Shown here one piece after another: positions 35,100 through 48,612 of a stretch of DNA of 64,000 nt; the first letter of the stretch is position 1, and every line of letters starts with the position of its first letter. This DNA is from Diadema setosum (taxonomy: Eukaryota > Echinodermata > Echinoidea > Diadematoida > Diadematidae): NCBI RefSeq assembly GCF_964275005.1, contig NC_092695.1:7593832-7657831 (forward strand), given 5' to 3'. Made by a program: the position numbers and the translations under genes. The notes under the pieces were generated by a model. That model ran no database searches, was not told where the DNA came from, and was given only the letters and a program-made list of their open reading frames with translations.

Positions 35100-38000
35100 C
35101 CTTACAGTGCCTTGCTCGACAATTGATACACATGCCAGAGTACTTTCTTTGCCTATTGGTACAGATGCCTGGAAACGAACTTGTCAATAAAATTATAGAG
35201 ATTACCTACTCACCTAAACCCCCCCCCCCTTTTTTTTTGTTACTTGATGGCCTTCCCCTTGTACAGAGGCACATTGTTACACCTCCATGGGTTTACTAAC
35301 TTTACAACTCCATATAAAGAAAAAGAAAACACTTTACAACTAGGTCAACTTTGCATGGATTAGTAAAGGCTGATAAAAGAGGTTGGCACACACAAAAGCT
35401 AAGTAGCTGGACATATAAAGGGCTAAGAAGTAGAGAGGTTTCCACTTTCATTTTTGAATTTCTTTTTTTTTTTTTGTTCTTTTACGCAGATACAGTACAT
35501 GGTGACAACATGTAAGTCGAGGTGGAAAAAGGACCATGTTACAAGAAAGACAGCATGCATATCTCCCGATACCCTTACACCATGTTGCGTCGTATCATTT
35601 CGCTTCTGTTGAAGCTACGATTTTACAGAATTACGCTCACATTAGGAAAACTGTGTCAATACGCTTTACTTTGAATGGCTATTACACTCCTGGTCAAACT
35701 TGACATCCCTAGAAGTTCTTTGTGATTCAGCAAATGACAGCATATTGGAGACAGAGTGGGATATTCCACAACCAATTGCAAAATTTAGTCTTTAGCCAGC
35801 TGTTCTGTGAAATGAAATAATACCACTATATACTGATATTTGAAGTACACATCCTTATAAATTCACCTACCAGTCTACTTCTTACATGATCTACTCAATG
35901 TTCGCACACCTGTACTCGAGATGACACATTTTTACTCATCTGCAGACTATCTACAGTTATGACCTTCTGACATTCTACCTACTGGTTTCTGAAGACAAAG
36001 TCTAATTTGCAAATCACTTTTCACCCACAAAATCTAAGTCTACAAAACGACAGTAATCTAGAAACGTTTTGCCCGAATCTAAAACGTCACTATATTTCAC
36101 TCAAACTGCTGGTTATGACTGTTTCCCACGTATATGTGCAAAGATCCCTTATTTACAGCAAGTATTACAAAGTTCATTACAAACGTCATTCTGCATCATC
36201 CATGTTATATGATTCGCCACTCCATTTCTGAAGAAGAAAATGGTTTTTCCAATGTTTCCAAAACCATTTCACCAATGTACACAAGCGTCTTTTTTTTTTC
36301 AATTTTTTTTTTTTTAATGTTGCCATTATCATTTATTGGTTTAGAATCATGCTTATGGTATTAAAAAGCTAATGTGACCAAATGTGTCACTGCTTTTACA
36401 AAGCCTGAGAATCCAAAAGTTGGTAAACTATTATCAGTGGTTGTAGGCATCAGTCATGCTAAGTAGATGTAAGCTGTGATATTTTTTATAGAACCCAAAT
36501 AGTTTATGAAATCTCTGAATGTGCAAAAAAAAAAAAAAGAAGTAAAAAAATGAATAAAAAAAGAAAAGAAAATGGAGTGAGCTGTTACACAACGTAAACA
36601 CTGTTGTTGATAATTGAAATAAAACCATTAATTGGGTCACAGAAAACACCTTTCCCCTAAATTTGTTTTTGGCAAAGTAAAGGAAGAAAAACAATGCAAC
36701 CTCCAATATATTTTGCTAAATGTGCAATGCTGATCTCTTCTAGGAAACTATGAATACCTTGAATATTTTAGAATATTCTCTTTTCTCTTTTGAAAAGGTC
36801 TGTAGTTACCGAGTATGTATCTCACTTCCCTTGCCCCCCAAAATAAGAATGGCTACATTCACACATGGGTTTTCACATAATGTGATGCAGACCTTCATAC
36901 AAAATACTTACAATCACAAAAACATACATGATAGGTTTATTTACTCAGCTACCACTTTTTAGAACAAGACAAAGTCAAAGAGTGAGAGAGAAAGAAAGAG
37001 AGAGAGAAATAGAGAGAGAGAGAGAGAGGGAGAGAGAAGGAGACTGTGAGAATATACAGAGTTCTAATACCTGTATAACAAGAATATATATCTTGGCATT
37101 AAAACTTGGCAAGTAATCTTAAACGTGTCTCCCTCGGCACCTGCTTTTCTCCTGCCTGTGCCCATTGAAAAAAAAAATAAAAAAAAAAAAAATTGGCAAA
37201 CGTAACAAAATTCTACCACATTCCTATTACAATGAAACAATCCTTTACTTTTCAATCTTCCTGGGAATCTGCCCAATGAACATCTCCTTAACATTCACTG
37301 ACACAGAGCCCTGGTCCTCAAATGTGCCTCCTAAATCTGAATTCAATACCAACCTCAACTTCCAACATTCAATGTGAATCAGGAAATTTTCTCAGCCAGC
37401 AGCTTTTTCACAAATTAATGCTATTGTGTACCGTACATAGAAAAAAAAATTGAATTATTCACATCGGCATGTACTTGGTACTGTGCGCATTCCATGGACT
37501 GGAATGTTAACATCTCTGTGAACATCTAAAAAGACTCGGGAACCACTGCAGTGGCCGTCATGGTCTTTGATACACACAGCAATCTTACAATACAAGCGAG
37601 GCGTCACGCCCATGCCCTAAATATACATGCTGGCAGACAAGTTTGTCGATAATTTTGCACCCGGCAAAGAAGGAGAGCGGCACCATCATCCTATGTTGCC
37701 AATGTTGCTGCAACTGTTGCTGCAACTGTTGCTTTGATCCGAGTCTTCAAAGTTTTCCAGCTTCTGGCTACCTTGCTTCCCCCACGAAATTAGGGGACAT
37801 GACTGACTTGTATTATGCTCTGAAAACTAAACAGGAAAAGTGGCAAAATATTGACTTGGTAAACACAGAGCCTATAAATGTGCTTTTAGTATGACCACAA
37901 CCTTTTATACTGAAGGATTTTACTGGAAGTGAAAAAGGTTTGAGATCTTTATAAAATCTCTTGAAATTCATTATGAAATCATTACATCATATACATATAT

Positions 38001-39332
38001 TCTTAGTGGAAATTTATACAATTCTTTGAAATGCTTTCAATCTGTACAATTTCTTCAAATCGTGTGGACAGCATCAACAGCATAATGAATATGGTGCTTT
38101 TTTATCCTTTTTTTTCAAGTTTCTTTTAAAAAACAAGACCCATAGTTTATTGCTAGTGCAGACTTCAGTGGATGTAACAAGTGTATGTCGACATTAGATT
38201 TACAAGGAAGTGCACACTTTACCTACATCCACGACAGTATCAGCCATTTCCTTTAAGCTTTTTTTTTCCCCCATAGGGTGTCAATGTCTGAACTATCGGC
38301 TCTTTAATGTCTTGTTTCTGACATACAAGACCACAAAGTTGTGAACCAATTGGAGTTACCGACTTCTTAATATCTGGGTCTCGGTTGCAACATCACGAAT
38401 CGATTAATCCCGTGAAAGAAGTGAGTCTCTTCGGGGAGAACTGAGGGAAACGCTTACTGTGCTTCTGGAGTGGAAGATATTGTACCCATTTCCCTTCCGC
38501 CCCGAAACGACAATTTTGGCGCGCCAGAAGCCTGGAGAGCTTTGAACAGCACATACGATGGCAGGGCAGAGAGACTATTTTCTTCAGCACCTACATCAAC
38601 TACACACACGGCAACATCTCATTAAAGCATATCATATTCATTGCTCTTTCACTGATTTACACATACATGTATATACAAAAAAAAAAAATATCACTGAACG
38701 CTGTCCATTATCTACAGCTGCACGGATCTGTGGTGCTGATCCTTTTCTATGCCATGCTATGCCTCCCCCTCCCGTTCCCTTAAGTATTGAAAGCTTTGTT
38801 GCTGGAACTCCCTTCTCTGCGGACAGAGGATGCTTCCCCGCCCCACACACCGCCCTCATCTCACGCCACTCCTCCTGGTTGGCAGTTGCACGCAACAGAT
38901 GGCTAGGGCTGAAGTGGACGTCCACGCTCGTCGCCGCGTTGCACGGACAGCAGACCACAGCGTGTCAACCTGGACGGATAGCTCCTGCAGTGAGGGGTGA
39001 ATATCATCATCGTTGTTTTTTTCCCCCACCGTATTTTCTTCTCATCTCTGTCCCTCAACCCGGGCTTGCTCAACGCAGTAGGTGCCACAACGTGATTGGG
39101 TTGACCATCTTCCCAAGCGCACGCATCCAAATATGCACGCTATATTTCATACCATGACACTTTGCAAACACACATTGCTTTCCACGGTGTTGTTCACATT
39201 CATTCGCTGTGTCATCGTGGTGCTGGCACAACTGAAAATTTGTTAAAAAGTTACAATTCAACACACAAAATGAAAAAGATACCATCGGCGACAGAATTCT
39301 GAACGGGACCTATCTACTATGAATCACTTGCG
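35100..39332. other. Likely 3' UTR and flank of the sialyltransferase
   Basis: The part directly below 39333 is GC-richer (38400-39130), as expected for transcribed 3' UTR on the minus strand. One possible poly(A) signal (tttatt on plus) lies at 38146-38151. The rest is AT-rich with T- and A-runs. Confidence 0.4.
36979..37043. repeat. (GA)n-rich microsatellite
   Basis: Imperfect gaga tract. Confidence 0.9.
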
Positions 39333-39657
39333 TCAATGCACCAGGGGATAGAAAATTCCGGCAAAGTGGAAGTAGAGCTTCCACAGGGGATGTCTCGAAA
39401 AGAGTCGGTTGTTGGCTATGTGATAGCGCAGCAGGAATGGAGTCCGCAATGTGTCGCTGACACTGTACGGCCTAGGTGTCCACTGCGGATGGTGGAAGTG
39501 AATGTTGTATATGTGCGACCAGCGGGCGAAGACGGCCTTCTCCGTGATGAAGAGGTGGCCGCTGGAGAGCCGGACTTCGCTGGTGTGGTAGTAGGAGCAC
39601 TCCGGCTTGGAGAGTGGGTCGTAGTAGTGGTAAGGCACCTTTTCTGTTGGGTGATCC
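39333..39657 (-). CDS. ST6GALNAC: ST6GALNAC-type sialyltransferase, last coding exon
   Basis: Minus strand; acceptor ttctttcttcag at about 39658, stop at 39333. Codes 107 residues. PYHYYD is GT29 motif III. H-LFIT-E within GHLFITEKAVF is the HxxxxE very-small motif, followed by NIHFHHPQW, as in vertebrate ST6GALNAC3/5 (PYHYY, HRFITEK.VF, FNIHF..P.W). GT29 enzymes move sialic acid from CMP-Neu5Ac onto glycans in the Golgi; the exact acceptor (GalNAc alpha-2,6) is inferred from best remembered resemblance. The tail continues about 47 residues beyond HPQW, longer and more aromatic than the vertebrate ends. The A-A|G codon split joins exactly to the exon at 48145..48252. Confidence 0.85.
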
Positions 39658-39834
39658 CTGAAGAAAGAAAAGATTAAAATGTAGGATTAATTCCACACTG
39701 TTTGGAGACTAAAATAGGTTGGATAGTCTGGACTGGTAGTCTACAATCACCTCTAAATGCTTTGCAGCACTACAGGATCAATGAGAAGCTTAAAGAAACA
39801 TTTGCTCTTTCCAGAGTTTGTACTGAGTACATCA

Positions 39835-40035
39835 TATGCTATAAAAACAGTCATTTTCACGTGCATGAAACTTTCATGAATTTTTGCGAGGAGCCAAGAT
39901 TCACAAAAGTAGAATGTGTGCGGGAGGTTTTGTCTACACAATGCACTGAATGCCAGTGGCAATTTGCAAAAGTTTCATACCACGAAAAAAGCTATCTGCT
40001 TCAATTTGCAAACGCTTCATGCCACAAATGTTCTG
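39835..40035. repeat. Interspersed repeat family V, copy 1
   Basis: ccaagattcacaaaagta, gtctacacaatgcactgaat and aatttgcaaaagtttcat recur at 43205-43375 and, inverted, at 48425-48612. Ends not defined; no coding capacity. Confidence 0.55.
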
Positions 40036-41093
40036 GCTTTATGGTATCTATCATCATGTTTCCATCTTCATCAATTTCACAGGTAATTTGATATTTAGTT
40101 GATCTTTTCAGAACTGGTATTGAATAGACCACATACATGCATTATATGTCAACATGTTTTGTTAGTTTCATATTCCAAAAAAAGTCAACTGATTTTCATA
40201 GAAATTAAGACCGTGCCAAAATAAATTGTGCCTTCCATAACACAAATGCTATTAAGTACTAGTTAAACAACTTCAAAGCAGGAAATCACTAACTGTTGCT
40301 TCTTGAAAAGCAATAACATTTATTCTCTGTCTTACACGCGTATGCTGTGTGGTTTTAATTTGCGTATTCTGCTACTGGTGAAATTGTCTCCCACGTCTCG
40401 GTTTGGGAAATATCATGATCATTTAATAAATGGAGTACACAGTATTCCATGACAAGTAAAATGTCATTAGCTGAGAATTGGCAGAGTATTCAATATTGTT
40501 AAAAACCTTGAGGTTTTCAATTAATTCCACCACAATCAAAATTGGGATTCTCCCCACTCCATAATATGCAGAACAAAGTATGTCTCTTCATGGACAATAC
40601 ATCATGATCAGGCATGCATTAACTGTCAATCTTGATTATGAATGTTCTTTATGCTTGATTTCACACTCATGGGAGTGCATTGGCAAGGTGAATTCCTTAT
40701 ACTCTTTCCAATGCTTGTGGTCACATAAATTCATAAGTATGTGGGGGCGCATACAACACAGCTACTATCAGCCTTCATATCTCATTTCACACGTGTGCAG
40801 TAAAAGAAGTCCTCACGAGCAGTCTGCCATTTGGGAGGCGTCCCAAGAATGTCGAAAACTGAAAGACCAGACGCTGTGATTGCAGAGTAAATTACAGAGG
40901 GACCATCATAATGTCAACAAATATTCCCTTATCAGTACCACCCACACAGTTCCCTTCTATTAGGATATGATGAAGACGGTAAATATGGCTAGAGCAGTAG
41001 GCAAAGGTAGATGTAGAGAAAAAGAAACAGAGAAATTTAGTAAATACTTATATGATTATATATAAGTGCATGTGTATATCATGTATATATGTA

Positions 41094-41378
41094 CAGGACT
41101 TGACACTTAACATTTCCCTCAGGTGGGCCGTTTGGGCCACTGAAATCTTTGAATTTCAAATTATGGTGCCCCCCTCCCCCCCCCCCCCCCGCAAAAAAAA
41201 AAAACAAAAAAAAAAACAAAAATGTAGTGGTCTGAAATAAAAGGAAATACAAAATTTAATTTGGACTTTTTAGTTGCCAAATGGGCCACCAAAAAATAAC
41301 CGCTGTACAAAATCTGGTAGCCTAACATAAATTTTTAGTGGCCGCTGTCCACCAGGACACCACTAATGTTGAACCCTG
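41094..41378. mobile_element. hAT-like MITE family G, copy 2
   Basis: CAGGACTTGACACTTAACA at the left, ccactaatgttgaaccctg at the right. Shares tagtggtctgaaataaaa with copy 1. Contains long C- and A-runs. Confidence 0.7.
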
Positions 41379-43204
41379 ATATATTCATTGAGAGAGAAAG
41401 TACGACTGCCAGAAATATGATATTCTTAAGTAGGAAACTTGATGGGTCATTGCTATTAATTACCCTAGTAATCAACAAACCATAATGGCAGGTTGATGCA
41501 GTAGTGTGCACAGTACTATGTACAACTACAGTGTTGGCTTAACATTGAGATGACCTTAAATACCTATGACGGCACTCGTGGCCTACATGAATAATGAGCA
41601 TACAGTATTAGGCTGAATCACAATACAGCCTTGCATTTTTATGTTCATGCATAGAATATTGAAGTAATCCACGTTTTCCTCTTTAATAGCGCCAGTCTAC
41701 CCAGACAAGCGGTACACTGTCTTACAGCATACATGGGATCTAAACATCAGCCATTGAGCAAATATCAAAGTCCAGAATGGATATCATTTGCTCGTGCATA
41801 ATAAGTATAATGATTTTCCAATAAAGCAACAACAAAAAATATGCAAAGGCCAACCCAACCAACGGCTGGTAAACAACCTTTATTACATGCATATGATTCA
41901 CACATCCCGCTATATAGCCTGAATGCCTGAATACATTTGCTCTGTATTGCACTGACATGCCATTATACAGTGATATTAAGGGTGGGGTTTATCTTTTCTG
42001 CCCCCCCCCCCCATATCATTTCATGTAATTTACTGTCACTTTGATGTTCAAGCAATCATGATGCAATTAAGTGACAATTTGCTAAATTTTCCAAGCAGTT
42101 TTCTGAAAACTACACTTGTGTTCTATCATTGTGCAATTCAAAATTCACCAGGAAGTACCGGGTAGAGATTATTGTGTATAAAATGCAGTGGAAAGGAAAG
42201 CAAAGTTCTACTAAACTTTGTGTAAGGCAAATGCCCGCATTATTATCATGGTACACACATCTTCAAATACAATATCATTACGGTTTTGACCCTAGGGGTC
42301 ATATAAAGCAGTACCTGTAATACTGCATCATTCCTACTGTGACACTTTTTTTCTCATACCATTCTCTTCTTCCAGTACTTACTGAACACTGATTTTAATA
42401 GACGCTGCAAGGAGGTACTAGGCGAGCTAATACCTGTTAGTGCTTCCTCACATTAGATCCCACAAAACTACGGCCATATCACTGAAAGTCCCAAGCTGGT
42501 GACAATTCTCACAAACCATGACTAATATATACTGTATGCAAATCCAGAGTCCACAGTTGATGAGGGAAGTATTATTTGCGCTGAAATACTATTTGCATTA
42601 CTGACCTTATCATGGAGATTTTCGAATTACAGCACAGTTTCTATTGACGGCAAACACTTGACAAGACTCAAACCAATGCCAGGGAATTGAATTTAATTCT
42701 TCTTTGATGGTCAAAAGTCGGAAAAAATAATTCCAAGAGCTATAAATCGTAAGTTTATTGCATGGCAAACAAACTGTGCCATACCTTCAAGTTGCACCTC
42801 GAACAGTCTAATGGACTTGGGGGCTTTTCTAGTCTTTGTGAGTTCTGCTCAGGTATCTATTCAGTTCATCTTCCTTCTCCTTTTGCAACAAAGAAATGGT
42901 ACCTCATTTGCGGAAAATATTTGAGCAGAGCTAAATGGCACTATATGACTGAATCACCTCTAACCTCACTGTTGCATTATATCTCAAAATATCTGCCACT
43001 TCCCTACTGCAATTCTATGTGATTACAGTATGTATTGGGTATATAGAGAAGGGCACAAATATATTCCGAAAAAGTTTAATCCTCTTTGGAAAATATGCAA
43101 AGTATGCTCTATTTATCTTTATCATGAGTTTTCTCTTCTCTTGTGTCTGTCTCTAGTTTTCTACCCGACTGAAAAAAACAGAAATTTTTGTGTGCGCGTT
43201 AGTT

Positions 43205-43375
43205 TGGCGAATAACATGAGCCAAGATTCACAAGATTAAGATGCACACAAACGTTATTGTCTACACTATATGCGTTGAATGCCGGTGGCACTTTGCAAAA
43301 TTTTCATGCCGCGAAAAAGGCTGTCAGCACCAATTCGTGAAAATTTCATAAAGTGAAAATTTCTTGCTATAAAGT
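43205..43375. repeat. Interspersed repeat family V, copy 2
   Basis: Same word order as 39835-40035 (ccaagattcacaagat, gaatgccggtggc, ttttcatgccgcgaaaaagg). Confidence 0.5.
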
Positions 43376-43741
43376 ATCTCTCCTTCATTTAGTTTCAAGC
43401 ACACTCAGCATACAATTGACAATAAAACATGGGTGATCACTTTGCAAATACCAACATGCAAAATAGGACATTGTTGGTGCATTATGCACCGACTACACAA
43501 TCTCCTTAATACAACATGTTCTGGAAGCCAATCTAAATTTCGTGGAATGCTCTCTCTCACGGTCACATGTGCTGGTATTTCGAGCTCGAATTTGACATTT
43601 TGGGAGCTCTTGCGATGCCACAAGTCATCATCTTCTCATCTTGTTGAGGGTAGGAAAATATTGTGTGGAAATCTTGTGAGAGCAGGGAGGACGCTAAGCC
43701 CAGAGCCCAGATGCAATCGCCCTTGATGCTCTCTCTCTCTA

Positions 43742-44183
43742 GTTACGTTCACACGCAGTTGCCAAACTTGAAATTTAGGTTAAAAACTTAAACTGTCAAT
43801 GATTAGCTCCACTCGTGACTTCACAAAGCCGGTTCACACGTGCACCTAAACTTTAAGTTACAACTTACGAGCGAGCCCCACTCGATGATTACAACGGAAA
43901 TGCAGAGTCTTTGTTAGATGACCTTGTGCCCATACAAAATAGCGCAGCGAACGAGATGCGAGTTTCATGCTAACTCACAAGCTCGTTGATTATTGTGTCC
44001 GCATGGAGCTAAACTATGAGTGGGAACCCCCCATGGCTCGTGGAGAGAGCGTAAACCCAAAGATGTCTCGTGGTTCTAATCATCGACTAAACTGTAAGAT
44101 TGCTAACTTTCGAGTGCGTCCACACGGTGCTAAACTACAAGCTAATCATTGAGAGTTAAGTTGTCGACCTAAACTTACAAAGG
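43742..44183. mobile_element. Possible MITE with TTCACACG-type ends
   Basis: The left stretch (gttcacacgcagttgcc, gtcaatgattagct) is loosely mirrored at the right (agctaatcattgag, ccacacggtgct). Boundaries uncertain. Abuts the TTAA of the next element. Confidence 0.4.
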
Positions 44184-44187
44184 TTAA

Positions 44188-44536
44188 AGGTCCAGTTTAC
44201 CTTTGGGAGCAGTGATTTCAAAAATGTTCAAGATATCACATTTGATGCATATGTGCAGGTCTGTTGTATCATAAAACATCCTACCATATGAAATATTTGC
44301 AATAAAACCTAAAATATAAGGAGATATCAGGGTTTTTCTCAGTAAACCGTAACTGTATACGGTTTAGTCTGGAAACATTTTTATTTTAACTATTGTTCAC
44401 ATTTTGTGTATTTAACAACATTTAACATCCATTATACGGATTCAAATTTTGACAGTGGTTGTTTCTATCCCTAACTCACATTTTAGAACTATTTTAAAGC
44501 ACTAATGCTTTCATCTGCAAATGGTAAATTATGCCT
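44188..44536. mobile_element. MITE/repeat family C, copy 1 (TTAA-flanked)
   Basis: AGGTCCAGTTTACCTTTGGG to ggtaaattatgcct between TTAA at 44184 and 44537. Shares more than 80 percent of words with 53493-53853, including a ccgtaactgta / tacggttta stem in the centre. Confidence 0.75.
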
Positions 44537-44789
44537 TTAAGGAACAGCATGTGAACCTAACTTCTGTGTCTGGTACCCAGAGCACAGGGTTTCCAGCACC
44601 TCTGATCAGAAAACATTCCCAAGGTTGGCTGCGGGATGGCAGACAACCATGACAGAAGCTGGCTCCTCCCACATCACTTCTCTGTGTGAGTAAGGATGGG
44701 TGATTGACTCTGTGTGTGCATGCTTGCCATGTGGTGGCAAGCCATGTGTTCAGGATGCCAAGGAGGCATCACTGGTGTGTGATACAACA

Positions 44790-45350
44790 GGGTGTTCAGA
44801 CGCAAAAAAAAAAAAATATATATATACATATATTATAAAATGGTATAGCTATACCAAAACAGTATAGCTATACGATGAATTTATACGTCTGAACGCTAAC
44901 GAAACAATGAATAACAAAATGACATATAACGAAACAACAGTCAGATCACTGTTTTGAATTAGAACTCGATAACGAATCACCAAAACGGTAAAGCTATACA
45001 ATAAACGCATGTATTACGTCTGAACGCTGACTAACGAAATGACGTATAACAAAATGACAGTCTGAGCATCTTTTCAAACTAGAACTCAATACGAATCAGC
45101 ATTTCATCATGTTCATATGTGTCTGAACATATGGTGGCCATAAAACGGCATAACTGGGCGGGGCTTAATGTGAGTGCACACGAAAGGTGACCCTATTTCA
45201 TTCACTAGTGGCGATGTCATGACCATAACAATATACGTCTTCCAGAATGGTTGAGATTAGCATCTGAAAGGTCTGTCGGCTATTCGATGATTCTTTATAC
45301 GTCATTTTCTTTATCGAGTTTTGGTTTAAACAGGCTTGCGTCTGAACAGG
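44790..45350. mobile_element. MITE with TGTTCAGACGC ends
   Basis: gggtgttcagacgcaa at the left, ttgcgtctgaacaggg at the right. The interior holds a roughly 150-bp direct repeat with tacgtctgaacgct and actagaactcaata-type words. Confidence 0.6.
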
Positions 45351-45731
45351 GGGCGAGGATACTGGTGGCATTAGTGGCAAATGCATGCCATAGAATGCCC
45401 CCCCCCCCCAAGAATAGAGGGGCCTCTACTTTAGGTAGTGATTGTGTGGGTTCCACCATTTGAACAGGAGGAATGAGAGAAAAAAAAAAGGGGAAACACT
45501 TTTTGCTGATATGTATATTTGTTATGGCTTCCTTACCAGAGCAAATATGTGGTTAAATCACGCAAGGGTAACTCATAGCAGTTCGGTATACACAACATTC
45601 CGAATCTCAGAGACTAAAGTGTGTATCTCATCGGCTTGAGACTAGGTGGAGACCTGGTGGTGACTCCGGTCTCGCTGCTCCCGAAGTGGTGGCAGAGTTA
45701 TGTCTCCAAGATATCTCCTGGAGACTAGCCT

Positions 45732-45913
45732 GGGGTCCATTTCATGAAGGTCTTATGAGAAACTTTTTGCTCATAAGACACACTTTACAAGAGACATCAT
45801 GAAATGGATTTTACTTCTCTTTCAAAGCCTCTAATAGCTACTTGTGAGCGACTTCGGCCATTCTAAGATTTATGTAAAAACTTTTACGTGACAACTTCAT
45901 GAAACGAACCCCC
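45732..45913. mobile_element. MITE with CATTTCATGAAG ends
   Basis: ggggtccatttcatgaagg at the left and cttcatgaaacgaacccc at the right; an internal atttcatgatg-type repeat. No coding capacity. Confidence 0.7.
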
Positions 45914-48144
45914 TGGTCTCTGGGGAGTTGTGAGAGAATGGAACATATTCAATCTTTTTATTTTTTTTTTTCAGAGACTTTTTCCAGCCTCCCAGATGCT
46001 CTCTGAGACGTCTCTGCGACATCTCCTTAGTCGCCACCAAGTCAAGAGATAGTAGTTGCCTGTGAAATGATGCATGATTTTAAGTACCTCCATAAAAACA
46101 CACATTTTTTTTTTTCCCTGGTAGAAATGCAAAGATATTATGAGTATTATATATCTTATAATACGTACCAACATCTTACATTCATGAGAATTTCCACTGT
46201 TGGTTTCTGGTTTCGCTTTCCTTTTTTTTTTTTTTTTTTTGGGAAGGGGGTTGGTAAGGGGAATGGGTTGGAATTTACAAGGAACAGGGAAAGAAAAAAA
46301 GGTGTATATATATGAACTGGGTGTTTTATTTTGTTTTGTTTTTTGTTTTTTATGGGGGGAGGTTGGTATGGGGCTAGAATCTGCTAGCCCTGGGAGACAA
46401 GAAGAATAGGGAGATAGGGAGGATATGAGGATGTAATCATGTAGATAGGTGATTATATCAGGCTACATTTGCGTAAATGTCACACTGCCACATCAAACGA
46501 AGAGCACAAATGAGTCACTCTTAAGATCCTGTCCGCATACCTAATCACGTTTAACACAGATACAATACATTCTCATCTAATCTCCTGCTCAGCCCTCTAA
46601 TTGATGCTCTTCCTGCGTCTACCAGGAATCCGCGGGCAAAGCCTCCCGATACCGTTGATCATGTTCTGAAATATTCAGAGAAGTGGCCCCTCACACCGCC
46701 GTCTGAAGACGCAGAGATAGAGAGAGCGTGCTGAAAATGCGACGGTGCAACATGATGTCACGGCGGGGTCATCAAAAATTAATTTGGTAGATTGGACTTG
46801 GCGAGCAATAGCGCGGAGTAACTCTGCGCTGCGCAAGCACTCTGCATACAGAGCGTAAGTTGTTGTTGTTGACTGAAATGCAATTATCTCTCTGTGGCTA
46901 CATGTATACCTTATACTTCACAACCTCAAAGGACAACTTTAGTAGCAAAAGGACATTGCCAACATTTTTCACCTCCTTCTTTTTGTTAGTGTGTCAAGAG
47001 TTGAAGGCACTGCACTATAGAGATCATAAATAATAATGTGCATCAGTTGGCTCTGATGCATAAACATCAGTCCAATTAAAATACTAATATATCAAAGGCA
47101 ACAACCCCCTCCCCCCCCCCAAAAAAAACAACAAAAAACAAAAACAAAACAACAACAATGAAGTGGTGGTATGTTCATATCTAGCTTATCATGTTTAGAA
47201 GCTGGTGACCAAAAATGCAATTAAAGCATGACAAATCCAACTGACATATGGGGAAAAGAACAACTGTGATGACTTTTCTGATGTCAAGCAAGTGACAGGA
47301 ATCGGAAATGTCTGTGTCAACATGACTAGAGGAGGAAAAGCAATTAATTGAGAACGCACTGCAAGTGCCTCTAAAACGGACAGGGTCATTGCACTCTGAT
47401 GCCAGATGATTATGCAAATATGGCAATGTCATTTTCCCAACTTCTAAAGTATTCATAATTATTGTAAAGCGCCTAGTAGACAGAATTGTATCAGCACTAT
47501 CAACAATGCACAGAGAGAATACAAAACTTCGGTTTTCCTTTTTTATGCCGTATTTAATCAAACTTTAAAACATTCTCTACGGATTATATTTGCCATTGCA
47601 AGTGGGTTAAAGCAATCTCAATTACTATAACAGTGAAAATCTTTGTACACTGTGATTTATGCACTAGCCCTTCAGTGAATATTAGAGAACTTCAGTCATT
47701 TCTTACTATGTTGATCATAATGTTTACTGGTTAGTGTTTTCCTTATAATCATGGAACTTGCCATTCACATCACAAATTATTAATTCAACCAAACACTTGC
47801 CAATACTATATTGGACACCACAGTACCAGTAGCAGCCACAACAGTAATAAGTGACAGAACAAAAAGCAGTATGATATTAGATAATAATAATAATGATAAT
47901 CATATCAACATTGACACTACTGAAAATGTCCAATGATGTGGACATCCACTTGTTCTTATGACAAAACATATTCATTAAACAATTCTTTAGGAGGATATTT
48001 AGAAGCCCCTTTCACCCTATCATTATCACGAATTTCACACAAGTAATGAGTGAAATGCATTGCAAATGTTGAGAATTGGTTTTCAGTCAATAATACAGTG
48101 AGTCTTTACCTTGATATTGACAGTATCAATTACTTTATACTTAC

Positions 48145-48252
48145 TTGCAATAATCTTCGCTGACCATGCCATAGACATTAATTTCGTCACACACGTCCAT
48201 GGCAAGCAACATTGTGTACCACCCCGTTGATAACCACGTTCTTGCTTGTCTC
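48145..48252 (-). CDS. ST6GALNAC: ST6GALNAC-type sialyltransferase, penultimate coding exon (S-motif)
   Basis: Minus strand, 108 bp, acceptor tgtttctaactttcag and donor GCAA|gtaagt. Reads TWLSTGWYTMLLAMDVCDE followed by INVYGMVSEDYCK: the GT29 S-motif with its invariant STGW, cysteine and YGM, closest in memory to ST6GALNAC3 (LSTGWFTFLLAMD...VYGM...YCK). Phase 2 at its 3' end fits the last exon, giving ...YCK-DHPTEK-VPYHYY. The intron between them is about 8.5 kb. Upstream exons with the L-motif, stem and transmembrane anchor should lie at higher coordinates on this strand; none was recognised up to 64000. Confidence 0.85.
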
Positions 48253-48424
48253 CTGAAAGTTAGAAACAGACAGAAAAGATTCAATTTAATGAATTTTTGT
48301 GGTGAGTCACTTTCTATTGCAACTAAGTCCAGCCCAAGTATGTATGCCCATACTGAATTGTTACCATGGCTGCAACCAAAACAATGAATACAGTACTCTC
48401 CGCTTAATCGGGTAGTGTCTAGCA

Positions 48425-48612
48425 GAGCATTTTTTACCCGCAAATTGAAGCCGACACCCTTTTTGGCAACATGAAACTCTTGTGAATTGGTGAATGGGAT
48501 TCAATACATTGTGTATAGACAAAAACCTTGGGTGTTCATTTTAATTTTGTGAATTTTCGCTCCTTGCAAAATTTGTGAAAATATCTCACTTTACAGTTAT
48601 TGGTGCTAATAT
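48425..48612. repeat. Interspersed repeat family V, copy 3 (inverted)
   Basis: Reverse complement shows the same words as 39835-40035 (gcttcaatttgcgggt, gtctatacacaatgtattga). Confidence 0.5.

Larger units (their letters stand above)
39658..48144 (-). other. Intron of the sialyltransferase gene
   Basis: 8.5 kb between the last two coding exons, holding MITEs of families G, V and C and several unnamed ones. A GC-richer, repeat-free block at about 46560-46870 has no stop-free frame that looks like protein. Confidence 0.7.

Noticed and set aside
38558-39157. 199-codon plus-strand frame
   Set aside because: No domain; lies antisense to the probable 3' UTR of the sialyltransferase in a GC-richer block where long frames arise by chance.
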